From positions 1 to 14,802 of the forward strand of contig JAYVEG010000116.1 in NCBI GenBank assembly GCA_043748985.1: DNA of 14,802 nt. Direction: 5' to 3'. Origin of the DNA: JBBROS01 sp043748985. Lineage in GTDB: Bacteria > Pseudomonadota > Alphaproteobacteria > Acetobacterales > Acetobacteraceae. The translations under genes were made by a program, and so were the position numbers. This document shows positions 1 to 7,376 of this stretch, piece by piece. Every line of letters begins with the position of its first letter. The first letter of the stretch is position 1. The notes below the pieces were generated by a model. It did not search any database. It was given only the letters and a program-made list of their open reading frames with translations, and was not told the origin of the DNA.

Positions 1-170
1 CCCTCTTCAACCCGTACGGCTCCATCCTCGTGAACCCGGCCCGCTTCCCGCACGTCAACGCCGCCGACGCCCGCATATGGCACGAATGGCTGACATCAAC
101 GCCCGGCCAGGCCGCGATCACATCGTTCCGCATCGCCGGCGAGCAGCTGTTCTTCCTGCCGACGCATTGA
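1..170 (+). CDS. tupA: Tungstate ABC transporter substrate-binding protein TupA, C-terminal part (5' truncated by window)
   Basis: This is the last 55 codons of a periplasmic oxyanion-binding protein, read in the frame that begins at base 3 and stops at TGA 168-170. The visible tail contains LFNPYGSILVNP, a WLTSTPGQAAI segment and the ending FRIAGEQLFFLPTH. These match the conserved C-terminus of TupA-type tungstate-binding proteins (NPYGVILVNP, WL.S..GQ..I..F...G..LF). By family knowledge the mature protein sits in the periplasm, binds WO4 2- with high affinity and delivers it to the TupB permease. The N-terminus, signal peptide and ligand residues lie outside the window. The neighbouring tupB lies on the opposite strand and ends at the adjoining base, which supports the assignment but is not the usual operon order. 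A molybdate-binding protein is a less likely alternative because the adjacent permease is TupB-like, not ModB-like. Confidence 0.85.
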   Translation, partial: LFNPYGSILVNPARFPHVNAADARIWHEWLTSTPGQAAITSFRIAGEQLFFLPTH

Positions 171-863
171 TCACGACCGCGGGCGGTTCAGCAGCGTCGC
201 CACGGCACTTACAACAAGCGTCAGCGCCAACAGGATCAGCCCGAGCGCCAGCGCGAATGGCAAATCGCCCCGGCTCGTCTCGAGCGCGATCGCAGTCGTC
301 ATGGTGCGAGTGACGCCACGGATGTTGCCGCCCACCATGATGATGGCGCCGACCTCCGCGATTGCGCGGCCGAACGCAGCCAGGAATACCGTCAGCAACG
401 AACCCCGCGCCATCGCCAGCAACACGCCCATGGCCCGGGGGATGCGAACACCATCGACCCGCAAGGCATCGCCATACTCGGCCCACAACGGTGCCACCAT
501 GCGATGGGTCAACGCGGCCACGATAGGCAGGGCCAGCAGGCTTTGTGCCAGCACCATCGCAGCAGGGGTGAACAGCAGCCCGAACGAGCCCAGCGGCCCC
601 GCCCGCGACGCCAGCAGATAGACCACCAGCCCGACCACGACCGGCGGCAGGCCCAACAGCGCCTCCAACCCCACCAGCACGCCGCCTCGGCCAGGGAAGC
701 GCACGACCGCCAACCACGCCCCGAAAGGCGCACCCACCACGAACGCGATCGCCGCAGCCGAAAGGCTGATCCGCAGCGACAGCGTAACGATGCCCAGCAA
801 CTCCGGGTCGGCCTGGATCACCAGCTGCAGCGCGAGCGTGGTGGCATGGACGAAATCGTTCAT
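171..863 (-). CDS. tupB: Tungstate ABC transporter permease TupB
   Basis: This 230-residue inner-membrane permease is the expected size for the family. Hydrophobic segments lie at about residues 22-55, 62-86, 95-120, 148-172 and 203-225. The cytoplasmic coupling region contains AFGRAIAEVGAIIMVGGNI (about 163-181) followed by TRTMTTAIALETSRGD (about 185-200). This is the signature of TupB permeases and marks the contact with the ATPase. By family knowledge it imports tungstate received from TupA. No ATPase (tupC) is present in the window, so it must be encoded elsewhere, possibly upstream of tupA. The frame stays open far upstream into the neighbouring reductase gene, but homology begins at the ATG at 863. 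No good Shine-Dalgarno precedes it. A 15-codon frame (907-860, -) ends in an ATGA overlap with this start. Its stop directly abuts that of tupA. Confidence 0.9.
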   Translation of the reverse strand: MNDFVHATTLALQLVIQADPELLGIVTLSLRISLSAAAIAFVVGAPFGAWLAVVRFPGRGGVLVGLEALLGLPPVVVGLVVYLLASRAGPLGSFGLLFTPAAMVLAQSLLALPIVAALTHRMVAPLWAEYGDALRVDGVRIPRAMGVLLAMARGSLLTVFLAAFGRAIAEVGAIIMVGGNIRGVTRTMTTAIALETSRGDLPFALALGLILLALTLVVSAVATLLNRPRS

Positions 864-919
864 GGCCGGAGGTTTACGGACTTTCCGTCCAGAAGGAACG
901 CCGTCATACGATCCAACGC

Positions 920-3184
920 ATGAAGACCGTCGCAACCCATTGGGGCCTCTATGAAGCCGGACCCGCCGGCCTCGCGCCCTGGCCCGGCGATCCCGCCCCC
1001 TCCCCCCTGCACCGGGGCCTGCTGGAGGCCCGCGACCACCCGGCACGCATCCTGCAGCCCTGCGTGCGCCGATCCTTCCTGGAACACGGGCCCGGCCCGG
1101 CCCAAGGCCGACGCGGTACCGAGACCTTCGTGGCAGTCTCATGGGACAAAGCCGAAGCCCTGGTGGCCAACGAGATCACCCGCGTGCGGGCGGCGCACGG
1201 CAACGCGGCCATCTTCGGCGGCTCGTACGGCTGGTCCAGCGCCGGTCGATTCCACCATGCGCAAAGCCAGGTGCACCGCTTCCTGAACGCCGCCGGCGGC
1301 TATGTCCGGTCGGTCCAGAACTATAGCTTCGCCGCCGCCGACGTGATCCTGCCGCACGTGATCGGCAGCACCACCGGGCTGGCCGGCGGGCACACCCCGT
1401 GGAAACTGATCGCCGACCACGCCGACCTGCTGGTCCTGTTCGGCGGCCTGCCCGCCCGCGATGCCCAGGTCAGCGCCGGCGGCATCGCCCGGCACAACGC
1501 CGCCGCCGCCTTGCAGGCCTGCCGCACCGCAGGCGCAGCACTGGTCACCATAGGCCCGCTCCGCGACGACATCGCTGCCGACCTCGATGCCGAGTGGCTC
1601 GCCCTGCGCCCCAACACCGACGTGGCGCTGATGCTCGCTTTGGCCCACGTCCTCATCACCGACGGCCTGTGCGACCAGGCCTTCCTCGGCCGCTACACCA
1701 CCGGCTTCGATCGCCTGCGCGCCTACATACTCGGCAACGACGGCACGCCGAAAACCCCGGCCTGGGCGGCCGCCATCACCGGCCTCCCCGCCTCTGCCAT
1801 CACCGCCCTGGCGCAGCGCATGGCGGCAGGGCGCACCATGATCATGATGGGCTGGGCGCTGCAACGCGCCCGCCACGGCGAGCAGCCCGTCTGGATGGCA
1901 GTCGCCCTGGCGGCCATGCTGGGCGGCATCGGCCTGCCGGGCCAGGGCGTCGGCTTCGGCTATGCCTCCTCGGGTGGCATCGGCCTCGTCCCCACCGAAA
2001 TCGCCTGGCCCGCGCTGCCGCAAGGCCACAACCCCGTCGACACGTTCATCCCCGTGGCCCGCATCGCAGACATGCTGCTGCACCCCGACACGCGCTACGA
2101 CTATAACGGCCGCACCCTGACCTACCCCAACATCCGCCTCGTCTACTGGGCCGGCGGCAATCCGTTCCACCACCACCAGGACCTCAACAAGCTGGTCCGC
2201 GCCTGGCAGCGGCCCGAAACCGTGGTGGTGCACGAGGCCTTCTGGAACGCCCACGCCCGCCACGCGGACATCGTCCTGCCGGCCGCGACCATGCTGGAAC
2301 GCAACGACATCGCCTGCGCCGCGCGCGACCGCTTCATCGCCGCATCCCACCAGATACAGAACCCGCCGGGCATGGCGCGAACCGACTACGCGATCTTCTC
2401 GGCCCTGGCCGCAAAGCTCGGCATCGCCGACGCCTTCACCGAGGGGCGGGACGAAACCCGCTGGCTGCAACACCTCTACAGCCAGGCCCGCGAACGCGCG
2501 GCAGCACGCGGCCACGCCTTGCCAGCATTCGAACAGTTCTGGGCGCAGGGCGTCGCCGAAATTGCCGAAGGCAAGGCAACACCCATGCTGGCCGCCTTCC
2601 GCGCCGACCCGGCCGCCAACCCCCTGGCCACCCCGTCCGGACGGATCGAGCTGGCATCCGATACGATCGCAGGCTTCAACTACCCGGATTGCCCCGGCCA
2701 TCCCGCATGGCTCGACCCCGGCGAATGGCTCGGCGCCGCAACGCCAGCAGCCCCGCTCCACCTCCTGTCGAACCAGCCGGCCCGCCGCCTGCACAGCCAA
2801 TACGACCACGCCGCCCACGCCCAGTCCGGCAAGGTCGCTGGCCGTGAGCCATTACGGATGAACCCCGCCGACGCCGCACCGCGCAGCATCGGCACTGGCG
2901 ACGTGGTCAGAGTCTTCAACGCCCGCGGCGCGATGCTCGCCGGCGCCGTGCTGGACAGCGCCGTGATGCCCGGCGTGGTGCAGATCGCGACCGGCGCCTG
3001 GTATGACCCAGACCCCGACGGGGTTTGCCGCTCGGGCAACCCGAACGTGCTGACCTCCGATGAAGGCACCTCGCTGCTCTCGCGGGGCCCGGACGCAAAC
3101 ACCTGCCTGGTCGAGGTGGTGCGCGTCGAAGGGGTGGCAGCATTGCCGTGCTGTTACCAGGCACCCATTATTACGGCCCGGTAA
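920..3184 (+). CDS. Molybdopterin-dependent S-/N-oxide reductase, BisC/DMSO-reductase family, cytoplasmic
   Basis: This is a 754-residue single-subunit molybdopterin-guanine-dinucleotide enzyme. By family it reduces S- or N-oxides such as biotin sulfoxide, methionine sulfoxide, DMSO or TMAO. The N-terminus (MKTVATHWGLYEA) has no twin-arginine signal, unlike periplasmic TorA/DorA, so it should be cytoplasmic like BisC. The motif FGGSYGWSSAGRFHHAQSQ (about 99-117) carries Tyr103 and Trp105, matching Tyr114/Trp116 of DMSO reductase. In the family this tyrosine is found in DMSO and biotin-sulfoxide reductases and is lacking in TMAO reductase. NYSFAAADVILPHVIG follows, and its Ser136 aligns with the serine that ligates Mo. 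There is no N-terminal CxxC..C cluster motif, as expected for this family. The C-terminal dinucleotide-binding domain (about 610-740) is intact, and total length is close to E. coli BisC (about 777). The gene is divergent from tupB, with 56 bases between starts. The ATG at 920 has only a distant AAGGAA upstream. Substrate is not decidable from sequence. Confidence 0.88.
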   Translation: MKTVATHWGLYEAGPAGLAPWPGDPAPSPLHRGLLEARDHPARILQPCVRRSFLEHGPGPAQGRRGTETFVAVSWDKAEALVANEITRVRAAHGNAAIFGGSYGWSSAGRFHHAQSQVHRFLNAAGGYVRSVQNYSFAAADVILPHVIGSTTGLAGGHTPWKLIADHADLLVLFGGLPARDAQVSAGGIARHNAAAALQACRTAGAALVTIGPLRDDIAADLDAEWLALRPNTDVALMLALAHVLITDGLCDQAFLGRYTTGFDRLRAYILGNDGTPKTPAWAAAITGLPASAITALAQRMAAGRTMIMMGWALQRARHGEQPVWMAVALAAMLGGIGLPGQGVGFGYASSGGIGLVPTEIAWPALPQGHNPVDTFIPVARIADMLLHPDTRYDYNGRTLTYPNIRLVYWAGGNPFHHHQDLNKLVRAWQRPETVVVHEAFWNAHARHADIVLPAATMLERNDIACAARDRFIAASHQIQNPPGMARTDYAIFSALAAKLGIADAFTEGRDETRWLQHLYSQARERAAARGHALPAFEQFWAQGVAEIAEGKATPMLAAFRADPAANPLATPSGRIELASDTIAGFNYPDCPGHPAWLDPGEWLGAATPAAPLHLLSNQPARRLHSQYDHAAHAQSGKVAGREPLRMNPADAAPRSIGTGDVVRVFNARGAMLAGAVLDSAVMPGVVQIATGAWYDPDPDGVCRSGNPNVLTSDEGTSLLSRGPDANTCLVEVVRVEGVAALPCCYQAPIITAR

Positions 3185-3242
3185 ATTATATCTTCTCCCC
3201 TCCCTCCTTGTTGAACTCTTCTTCTTTGTTACCGAAATCCGA

Positions 3243-4058
3243 TCAGAACACTACCTGAGCCGGCACGCTACCGGCCGGAACGCCCAAGCGTTCAAGGCTG
3301 CCCAGCAACATCGCCCGCAACGCCCCAGCCTCCCGCTGCCGGTCGATCCACGCGTCCAGCCACTCCCGCCAGGCCGTGTCCGTCTCCTTCGCCACCGCCC
3401 CGCTGGTCGTCGCGCCATACGTCGGCTGCGGCACCAGCAGATGCCCAGCCGACGGATTCTTGGACAGCGTGACCAGGCCGAGGATAACCACGATCATCTG
3501 CGCATCCGCACGCCCCGACTGCACCGCCAGCAACGCCTCGTTGTTCGTCTTAAGACGCAGCAGCGTGGCCTTCGGCACCAGGATCGGCGCGCTGGTATCA
3601 TACTGGCTGCCCAGCTCCAGCGCGATGCGGATCGCGGGATCATCGAGATCGGCCCAGGTCTTCGGCGTAAACCCCTGCCGAGCGATCACGCAATAGGCGT
3701 TCTGGAACAGCGGATGCACGAAATCGACGACCAGCGCCCGCTGCGCCGTAGGCGCCAACCCGAAGAACACGTCCACCTTGCCCGCCTGGATATCGAGCAC
3801 CGCATTGCCCCAGGTCGATTCCACCGGCTGCCACGCAACGTCGAGTTCACCCGCGATCTGGCGGCCCATATCGACCAGAAAACCAGTCCACGCTCCGCTG
3901 GCGAGATCTTTGTAACAATAGGGCGGCTGCCCGTTGACCACGCCCATGCGCAGCGTCCGGGTGTGGCGAATGCGGGTCAACGCCGCTTCAGGCGTCTGCG
4001 CATGAACGGCCGGTGCGGCAAGCATGCTCGCAAGCGCCAGGCGACGGGTGATGTGCAC
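3243..4058 (-). CDS. Periplasmic solute-binding protein, family 3 (amino-acid type), last gene of the efflux operon
   Basis: This 271-residue protein has an N-terminal signal peptide (MHITRRLALASMLAAPAVHA, cleavage predicted after residue 20). The body is a type II periplasmic-binding fold: TLRMGVVNGQPPYCYKD (about 35-51), a WTGFLVDMGRQIA lobe-1 segment, GKVDVFFGLAPTAQRALVVDF (about 93-113) and SGRADAQMIV (about 181-190). Arg107 and Asp185 sit where amino-acid binders hold the ligand carboxylate and amine. The start is GTG at 4058, with AAGGGG six bases upstream. The ribosome site lies within the 11 bases after the exporter stop codon, so the two genes are tightly coupled. A longer frame upstream to 4169 overlaps the exporter and lacks the signal peptide context. 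No cognate ABC permease or ATPase is adjacent. It may serve a remote transporter or act as a periplasmic sensor or scavenger of the exported compound. Confidence 0.85.
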   Translation of the reverse strand: MHITRRLALASMLAAPAVHAQTPEAALTRIRHTRTLRMGVVNGQPPYCYKDLASGAWTGFLVDMGRQIAGELDVAWQPVESTWGNAVLDIQAGKVDVFFGLAPTAQRALVVDFVHPLFQNAYCVIARQGFTPKTWADLDDPAIRIALELGSQYDTSAPILVPKATLLRLKTNNEALLAVQSGRADAQMIVVILGLVTLSKNPSAGHLLVPQPTYGATTSGAVAKETDTAWREWLDAWIDRQREAGALRAMLLGSLERLGVPAGSVPAQVVF

Positions 4059-4069
4059 GCAATGCCCCT

Positions 4070-5623
4070 TCAATGACCGCCGCCCCCGCCGCCACCAGGC
4101 CGGGCCCGCGCCAGGAACGCGATGGCGCCCAGCGACAGTACCAACCCGACGCCGATCATAGTGAAGCAATCCGCGTACCCCATCACCGTCGCCTGCCGGC
4201 GCACCTGGTTCGCCAACTGGGCCACCGCGCGGTCATGCCCCCCCAACGCCATCGCCATGCCCCCCAGCCGCTCCGCCAGCAACGAGGAGTTCGCCGTGAT
4301 CCGCTCGGCAATCACTGAAAAATGGAAGTGCTCGCGATGCTCCGCCATCGTAGCCAGCATCGCGATCCCAAAGCTGCCGCCCAAATTCCGCATCATTTTG
4401 AACAGCGCGCTCGCCGCCCCGGCCTGGGCCGGCTGGATCCCCACGGTCGCCATCTGCGACAGCGGCGAGATGATGAACGGCTGCCCCAGCGCCCGCACCA
4501 GGTTGGGCCAGATCAGCTGATCCGCCGCGGTATCCCCGCTCATCGTGAACCCGTTCATCAGGCAGCTGATCGCGAACAAAGCAATGCCGAACCCCAGCAC
4601 CAGCCGGCTGTCGAACCGCTTCAGCACGAACGGCAGGAAAGGCAACAGGAACAGCTGCGGTAACCCGACCCACATCTGCGTCATGCCGATCTGGAATGCG
4701 TCGTACCCCTGCACCCGGGCCAGATACAAAGGCATGACATAGACAGTGCCATACAGCGCGAGCCCGGTCAGGAAGTTGATGAAGCTCGCCGCCCCCAGCG
4801 ATCGTCGCGTCAAAAGGCGCAAATCGATCAGCGGCTCCTTCTTCACCAGCTGCAACGTGATGAACGTCGTCAACGAAACGGCCGCGATCACGGCGCACAG
4901 CCGGATGGTCGGGCTGCCGAACCAGTCCTTCCGCTGTCCTTCCTCCAGCACGTATTCCAGGCACCCCAAGCCCGCCGCCATCGTGGCGATCCCCGCCCAG
5001 TCCCCCCGCGCCAACCGACCCAGCTGCATGGGCGCCTCATCCAACCCATACAGGATCATCCCGATCAGCGCCGCACCGGGAACGAGGTTGATGTAGAAGA
5101 TCATGTGCCACGAATATGCATCCGTCAGCCACCCGCCGATCGTGGGCCCAATGGCCGGCGCGAACGTCACGGATAATCCGAACAGCGCACTCGCCACGGC
5201 CCGCTGTGCAACAGGAATGCGCAGCAACATGATGACGAACGCCGTCGGGATCAGAACGCCCCCCGTGAATCCCTGCCCCACCCGGAACAGGATCATCTGC
5301 GACAGATCCGTCGCCAACCCGCACAACACGGAAAACACCAGAAACAACAAGGCATTCGCCACCAAATAGCGCCGCAGCCCGAATACCGACCCCAGCCACC
5401 CCGTCAGCGGAATGACGATGATCTCCGCGATCAGGTAACCGGTGCTGATCCAGCTCCCCTCATCCAGGCTGGCCCCCAGCGTGCCCTGAATATCGGCAAG
5501 GCTGCTATTCGTGATCTGGATGTCCAGCACCGCCATGAACGCGCCCAGCGCGCCACCCAGGAACGCGATCCAGTCGCGCAGCGACGCCGTCGCCCGCGGA
5601 CCCGTTGCGACAGCCGCGCTCAT
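4070..5623 (-). CDS. emrB: MFS drug exporter, DHA2 family (EmrB/QacA type, 14 TM)
   Basis: This 517-residue inner-membrane proton antiporter belongs to the 14-helix drug:H+ antiporter family. Helix 1 holds the conserved acidic motif AVLDIQITNSSL with Asp34. The loop 2-3 motif A is WLGSVFGLRR (about 76-85), helix 4 carries the conserved Arg of LFRVGQG (about Arg114), and helix 5 carries the antiporter motif C, APAIGPTIGGWLTD (about 155-168). Length matches EmrB (512). By family it pumps hydrophobic drugs, uncouplers or acids, and with an EmrA adaptor and an outer-membrane channel it expels them across both membranes. No TolC-type channel gene is in the window. The start overlaps the adaptor stop in ATGA (5620-5623), so translation is coupled. 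The C-terminus ends in a run of seven glycines before His-stop, encoded by a GGC/GGG tract. That tract is an odd, probably slippage-prone tail and not a domain. The symbol is given on family and pairing only. Confidence 0.92.
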   Translation of the reverse strand: MSAAVATGPRATASLRDWIAFLGGALGAFMAVLDIQITNSSLADIQGTLGASLDEGSWISTGYLIAEIIVIPLTGWLGSVFGLRRYLVANALLFLVFSVLCGLATDLSQMILFRVGQGFTGGVLIPTAFVIMLLRIPVAQRAVASALFGLSVTFAPAIGPTIGGWLTDAYSWHMIFYINLVPGAALIGMILYGLDEAPMQLGRLARGDWAGIATMAAGLGCLEYVLEEGQRKDWFGSPTIRLCAVIAAVSLTTFITLQLVKKEPLIDLRLLTRRSLGAASFINFLTGLALYGTVYVMPLYLARVQGYDAFQIGMTQMWVGLPQLFLLPFLPFVLKRFDSRLVLGFGIALFAISCLMNGFTMSGDTAADQLIWPNLVRALGQPFIISPLSQMATVGIQPAQAGAASALFKMMRNLGGSFGIAMLATMAEHREHFHFSVIAERITANSSLLAERLGGMAMALGGHDRAVAQLANQVRRQATVMGYADCFTMIGVGLVLSLGAIAFLARARPGGGGGGGH

Positions 5624-6738
5624 CGCCCGGCAGCGAGCGTCCGCAGCTTCCCCACCGGTGCGGTGCGCGTATCCACGCTCACCGAAACCGAAAGCCCCGG
5701 CCGCAGCTGATCCAGCGCGTCGTCGCGCTCAAGACGGATCCGCACCGGCACCCGCTGCACGATCTTCGTGAAGTTCCCGGTCGCATTCTCCGGAGGCAGC
5801 AGCGCGAACGTGCTGCCCGACCCCGGCGCGAAACTATCCAGCCGCCCCCGGATCGGATGGCCCGGCAGCATGTCGATGTCGAGCGTCACGCTCTCGCCCG
5901 CCCCCATCCGCGCCAGCTGCGTCTCCTTGAAGTTCGCCACCACATAAAGCTCCGCACCCATCGGCACGACACTCAGCAGCCGCCCACCAGGCTGAACATA
6001 AGCGCCAGGCCGCACCGACCGGTCCCCGATGACGCCATCCACCGGCGCCCTTATGTCGGCATAGGACAGATTCAGCTCCGCCTGCCGCGCAACTGCCTGG
6101 GTCCGCAGCACCTGTGCCTGGTTGCGGGCGACCTGGGCCCGCAGCACGGAAACCTGCTGCCGCGCCGCCACCACCCCGGCCCGCGCCCGCGCAACCGCTG
6201 CCTCCTTGGCGCGGATATCGGCCTCCGCCTGCTGCTGCCGCTGGACGGACCCGCTGCCGGTCCGCACCAGGTCGGTGTACCGCGCGAACTCGGCCCGCGC
6301 GAGCACCAACGCCGCCTCCGCACTCACCTGGTCCGCCTCCGCCACCACGATCATGCTGGTTTGCAGCGTCAACTGCGCCTGCCCGCCATCCACGTCAGCT
6401 CTGGCAGAGGCAACCTCCGCACGCGCCTGGTCGACTGCCGCAGCCAGGTCCAGATCATCAAGTCGCGCAAGCACGTCCCCAATACGAACCTGCTGGTTAT
6501 CAACAACCAGCACCTGCGCGATCTGCCCTGCAAGCCGGCTACTGACAGGCGCCATGTCGGCCGTAAGGTAGGCGTCGTCCGTGCTCTCGACGAAACGACC
6601 CGTCGCCCACCACGTCCAGCCATAGGACCCGGCGCCAGCGACAACGGCCAGCACCGCCAACCCAAGCAGCAACCGCCGTCCCCGGCGCTTCTGGGGCGCC
6701 GCCGTGGAAATCATCCCGACCTGCTGCGAACCATCCAT
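5620..6738 (-). CDS. emrA: HlyD/EmrA-family periplasmic adaptor (membrane fusion protein)
   Basis: This 372-residue adaptor bridges the EmrB-type exporter to an outer-membrane channel. A basic cytoplasmic start (PQKRRGRRLLLG) is followed by one membrane helix (about 22-44). Next comes the first half of the lipoyl domain, DDAYLTADMAPVSSRLAGQI (about 54-73) through VRIGDVLARLDD (about 84-95). A long alanine/glutamine-rich helical hairpin covers about 98-220. The second lipoyl half is YADIRAPVDGVIGDRSVRPG (about 225-255), followed by a beta-barrel with the EmrA-typical NATGNFTKIVQRVPVRI. Length is close to E. coli EmrA (390). ATG at 6738 has GGGGAGGGG about eight bases upstream. An in-frame ATG nine codons... 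eight residues later is possible but lacks such a site. The regulator's stop is only five bases upstream, and the gene overlaps the exporter by four bases, so it is the middle of a regulator-adaptor-exporter operon. Confidence 0.92.
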   Translation of the reverse strand: MDGSQQVGMISTAAPQKRRGRRLLLGLAVLAVVAGAGSYGWTWWATGRFVESTDDAYLTADMAPVSSRLAGQIAQVLVVDNQQVRIGDVLARLDDLDLAAAVDQARAEVASARADVDGGQAQLTLQTSMIVVAEADQVSAEAALVLARAEFARYTDLVRTGSGSVQRQQQAEADIRAKEAAVARARAGVVAARQQVSVLRAQVARNQAQVLRTQAVARQAELNLSYADIRAPVDGVIGDRSVRPGAYVQPGGRLLSVVPMGAELYVVANFKETQLARMGAGESVTLDIDMLPGHPIRGRLDSFAPGSGSTFALLPPENATGNFTKIVQRVPVRIRLERDDALDQLRPGLSVSVSVDTRTAPVGKLRTLAAGR

Positions 6739-6743
6739 GCGCG

Positions 6744-7283
6744 CTACGCCCCTCCCCGTACTGTCGTCGCGGTTACGATCGGCGCGCCGAACGCCGGATT
6801 GCCCTCGAACGCCAGCAGGTCGTCAAGCATCGCGCCAAAGGCACGCTGGCGCTCCATCCCCAGCCGACCGAAGAACCGGCCCTGCTCGGCCTGCACGATG
6901 CCGATCGCCTGCGCCAGCCTGCGCCGACCGGCCTCCGTCAGCACCAGGTGATGGGCGCGCGTATCCTCGGGATGCACCGCGCGAACCAGCAGCCCCTTGG
7001 CATCCAGCAGCCGCACCACCTTGCTGACCATCATGCGATCGATCGCAATACACGCCGCCAGGCGGGTCTGTGAAGGCTGATCGCCCTGCCGGGCCAGGTG
7101 GTCTGCGGCACGCAGGACGACGAACTGCATATGCGTCAGATCGACCGGCGCAAGTGCCGCCTCCAGCCGGCGTCGCCACGCATGCTGCACGTGCCAAAGC
7201 CGAAATCCAAAGCTGTGGACAGGCGACAGGCCGGGGTCGTCGGTGTTCTCAAGGACAGACACAGGGGTCGCGGCGTGATCCAT
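6744..7283 (-). CDS. MarR-family transcriptional regulator, first gene of the efflux operon
   Basis: This 179-residue winged helix-turn-helix repressor acts as a dimer in the cytoplasm. LTHMQFVVLRAADHLA (about 49-64) begins the DNA-binding domain. The recognition helix is around IDRMMVSKVVRLLDAKGLL (about 81-99), and the wing carries the family hallmark with an Asp-Arg-like pair, HPEDTRAHHLVLTEAG (about 104-119). It is cotranscribed with the adaptor and exporter, the classic layout in which an MprA/EmrR-type repressor releases its own operon when an exported compound binds. A 20-base imperfect palindrome overlapping its promoter (7291-7310) supports autoregulation. ATG at 7283 has no Shine-Dalgarno and lies where transcription from the predicted promoter should begin, so the message may be leaderless. 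The inducing compound cannot be read from the sequence. Confidence 0.92.
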   Translation of the reverse strand: MDHAATPVSVLENTDDPGLSPVHSFGFRLWHVQHAWRRRLEAALAPVDLTHMQFVVLRAADHLARQGDQPSQTRLAACIAIDRMMVSKVVRLLDAKGLLVRAVHPEDTRAHHLVLTEAGRRRLAQAIGIVQAEQGRFFGRLGMERQRAFGAMLDDLLAFEGNPAFGAPIVTATTVRGGA

Positions 7284-7318
7284 GCCGCATATTGTAATCG
7301 TGGTTACGATCTATTCAA
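7284..7318 (-). promoter_or_regulatory. Promoter and MarR-type operator of the efflux operon
   Basis: Read on the minus strand, a -35 box TTGAAT (7318-7313) and a -10 box TACAAT (7296-7291; five of six consensus bases) are separated by 16 bases. The palindrome ATTGTAATCGTGGTTACGAT fills 7291-7310: its two 9-base arms match at seven positions around a GT centre, with core GTAAtC-GT-GgTTAC. It covers the spacer and the -10 box, the usual position for a MarR repressor that blocks RNA polymerase. The expected transcription start is at about 7285-7283, at or next to the ATG. Boxes and symmetry are read directly from the sequence; their function is inferred. Confidence 0.65.
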
Positions 7319-7376
7319 GACCCCATCTCGTAGCCCCGCCCTTGACGACATCGGGGCACGATGCTGCAACGCCTCC

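Noticed and set aside
1139..2818. Minus-strand open frame of about 560 codons antisense to the molybdoenzyme gene
   Set aside because: Gly/Val/Ala-rich, no domain, opposite a gene with intact catalytic motifs.
3191..3209. G-quadruplex on the minus strand in GGAGGGAGGGG
   Set aside because: Only three separate G runs are present, too few for a stable intramolecular quadruplex.
4070..4105. Poly-glycine tail of the exporter as a functional motif
   Set aside because: It is a short G-rich end tract without family conservation, more likely drift or slippage.
5605..6951. Plus-strand open frame of about 450 codons antisense to the adaptor gene
   Set aside because: Composition is Arg/Pro/His-dominated, with no motif; the opposite strand encodes an unmistakable EmrA-type protein.
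7342..7370. TTGACG ... TGCAAC as promoter for the 57-aa gene
   Set aside because: The -35 is good but the -10 matches at only three of six positions, so it is not supportable.
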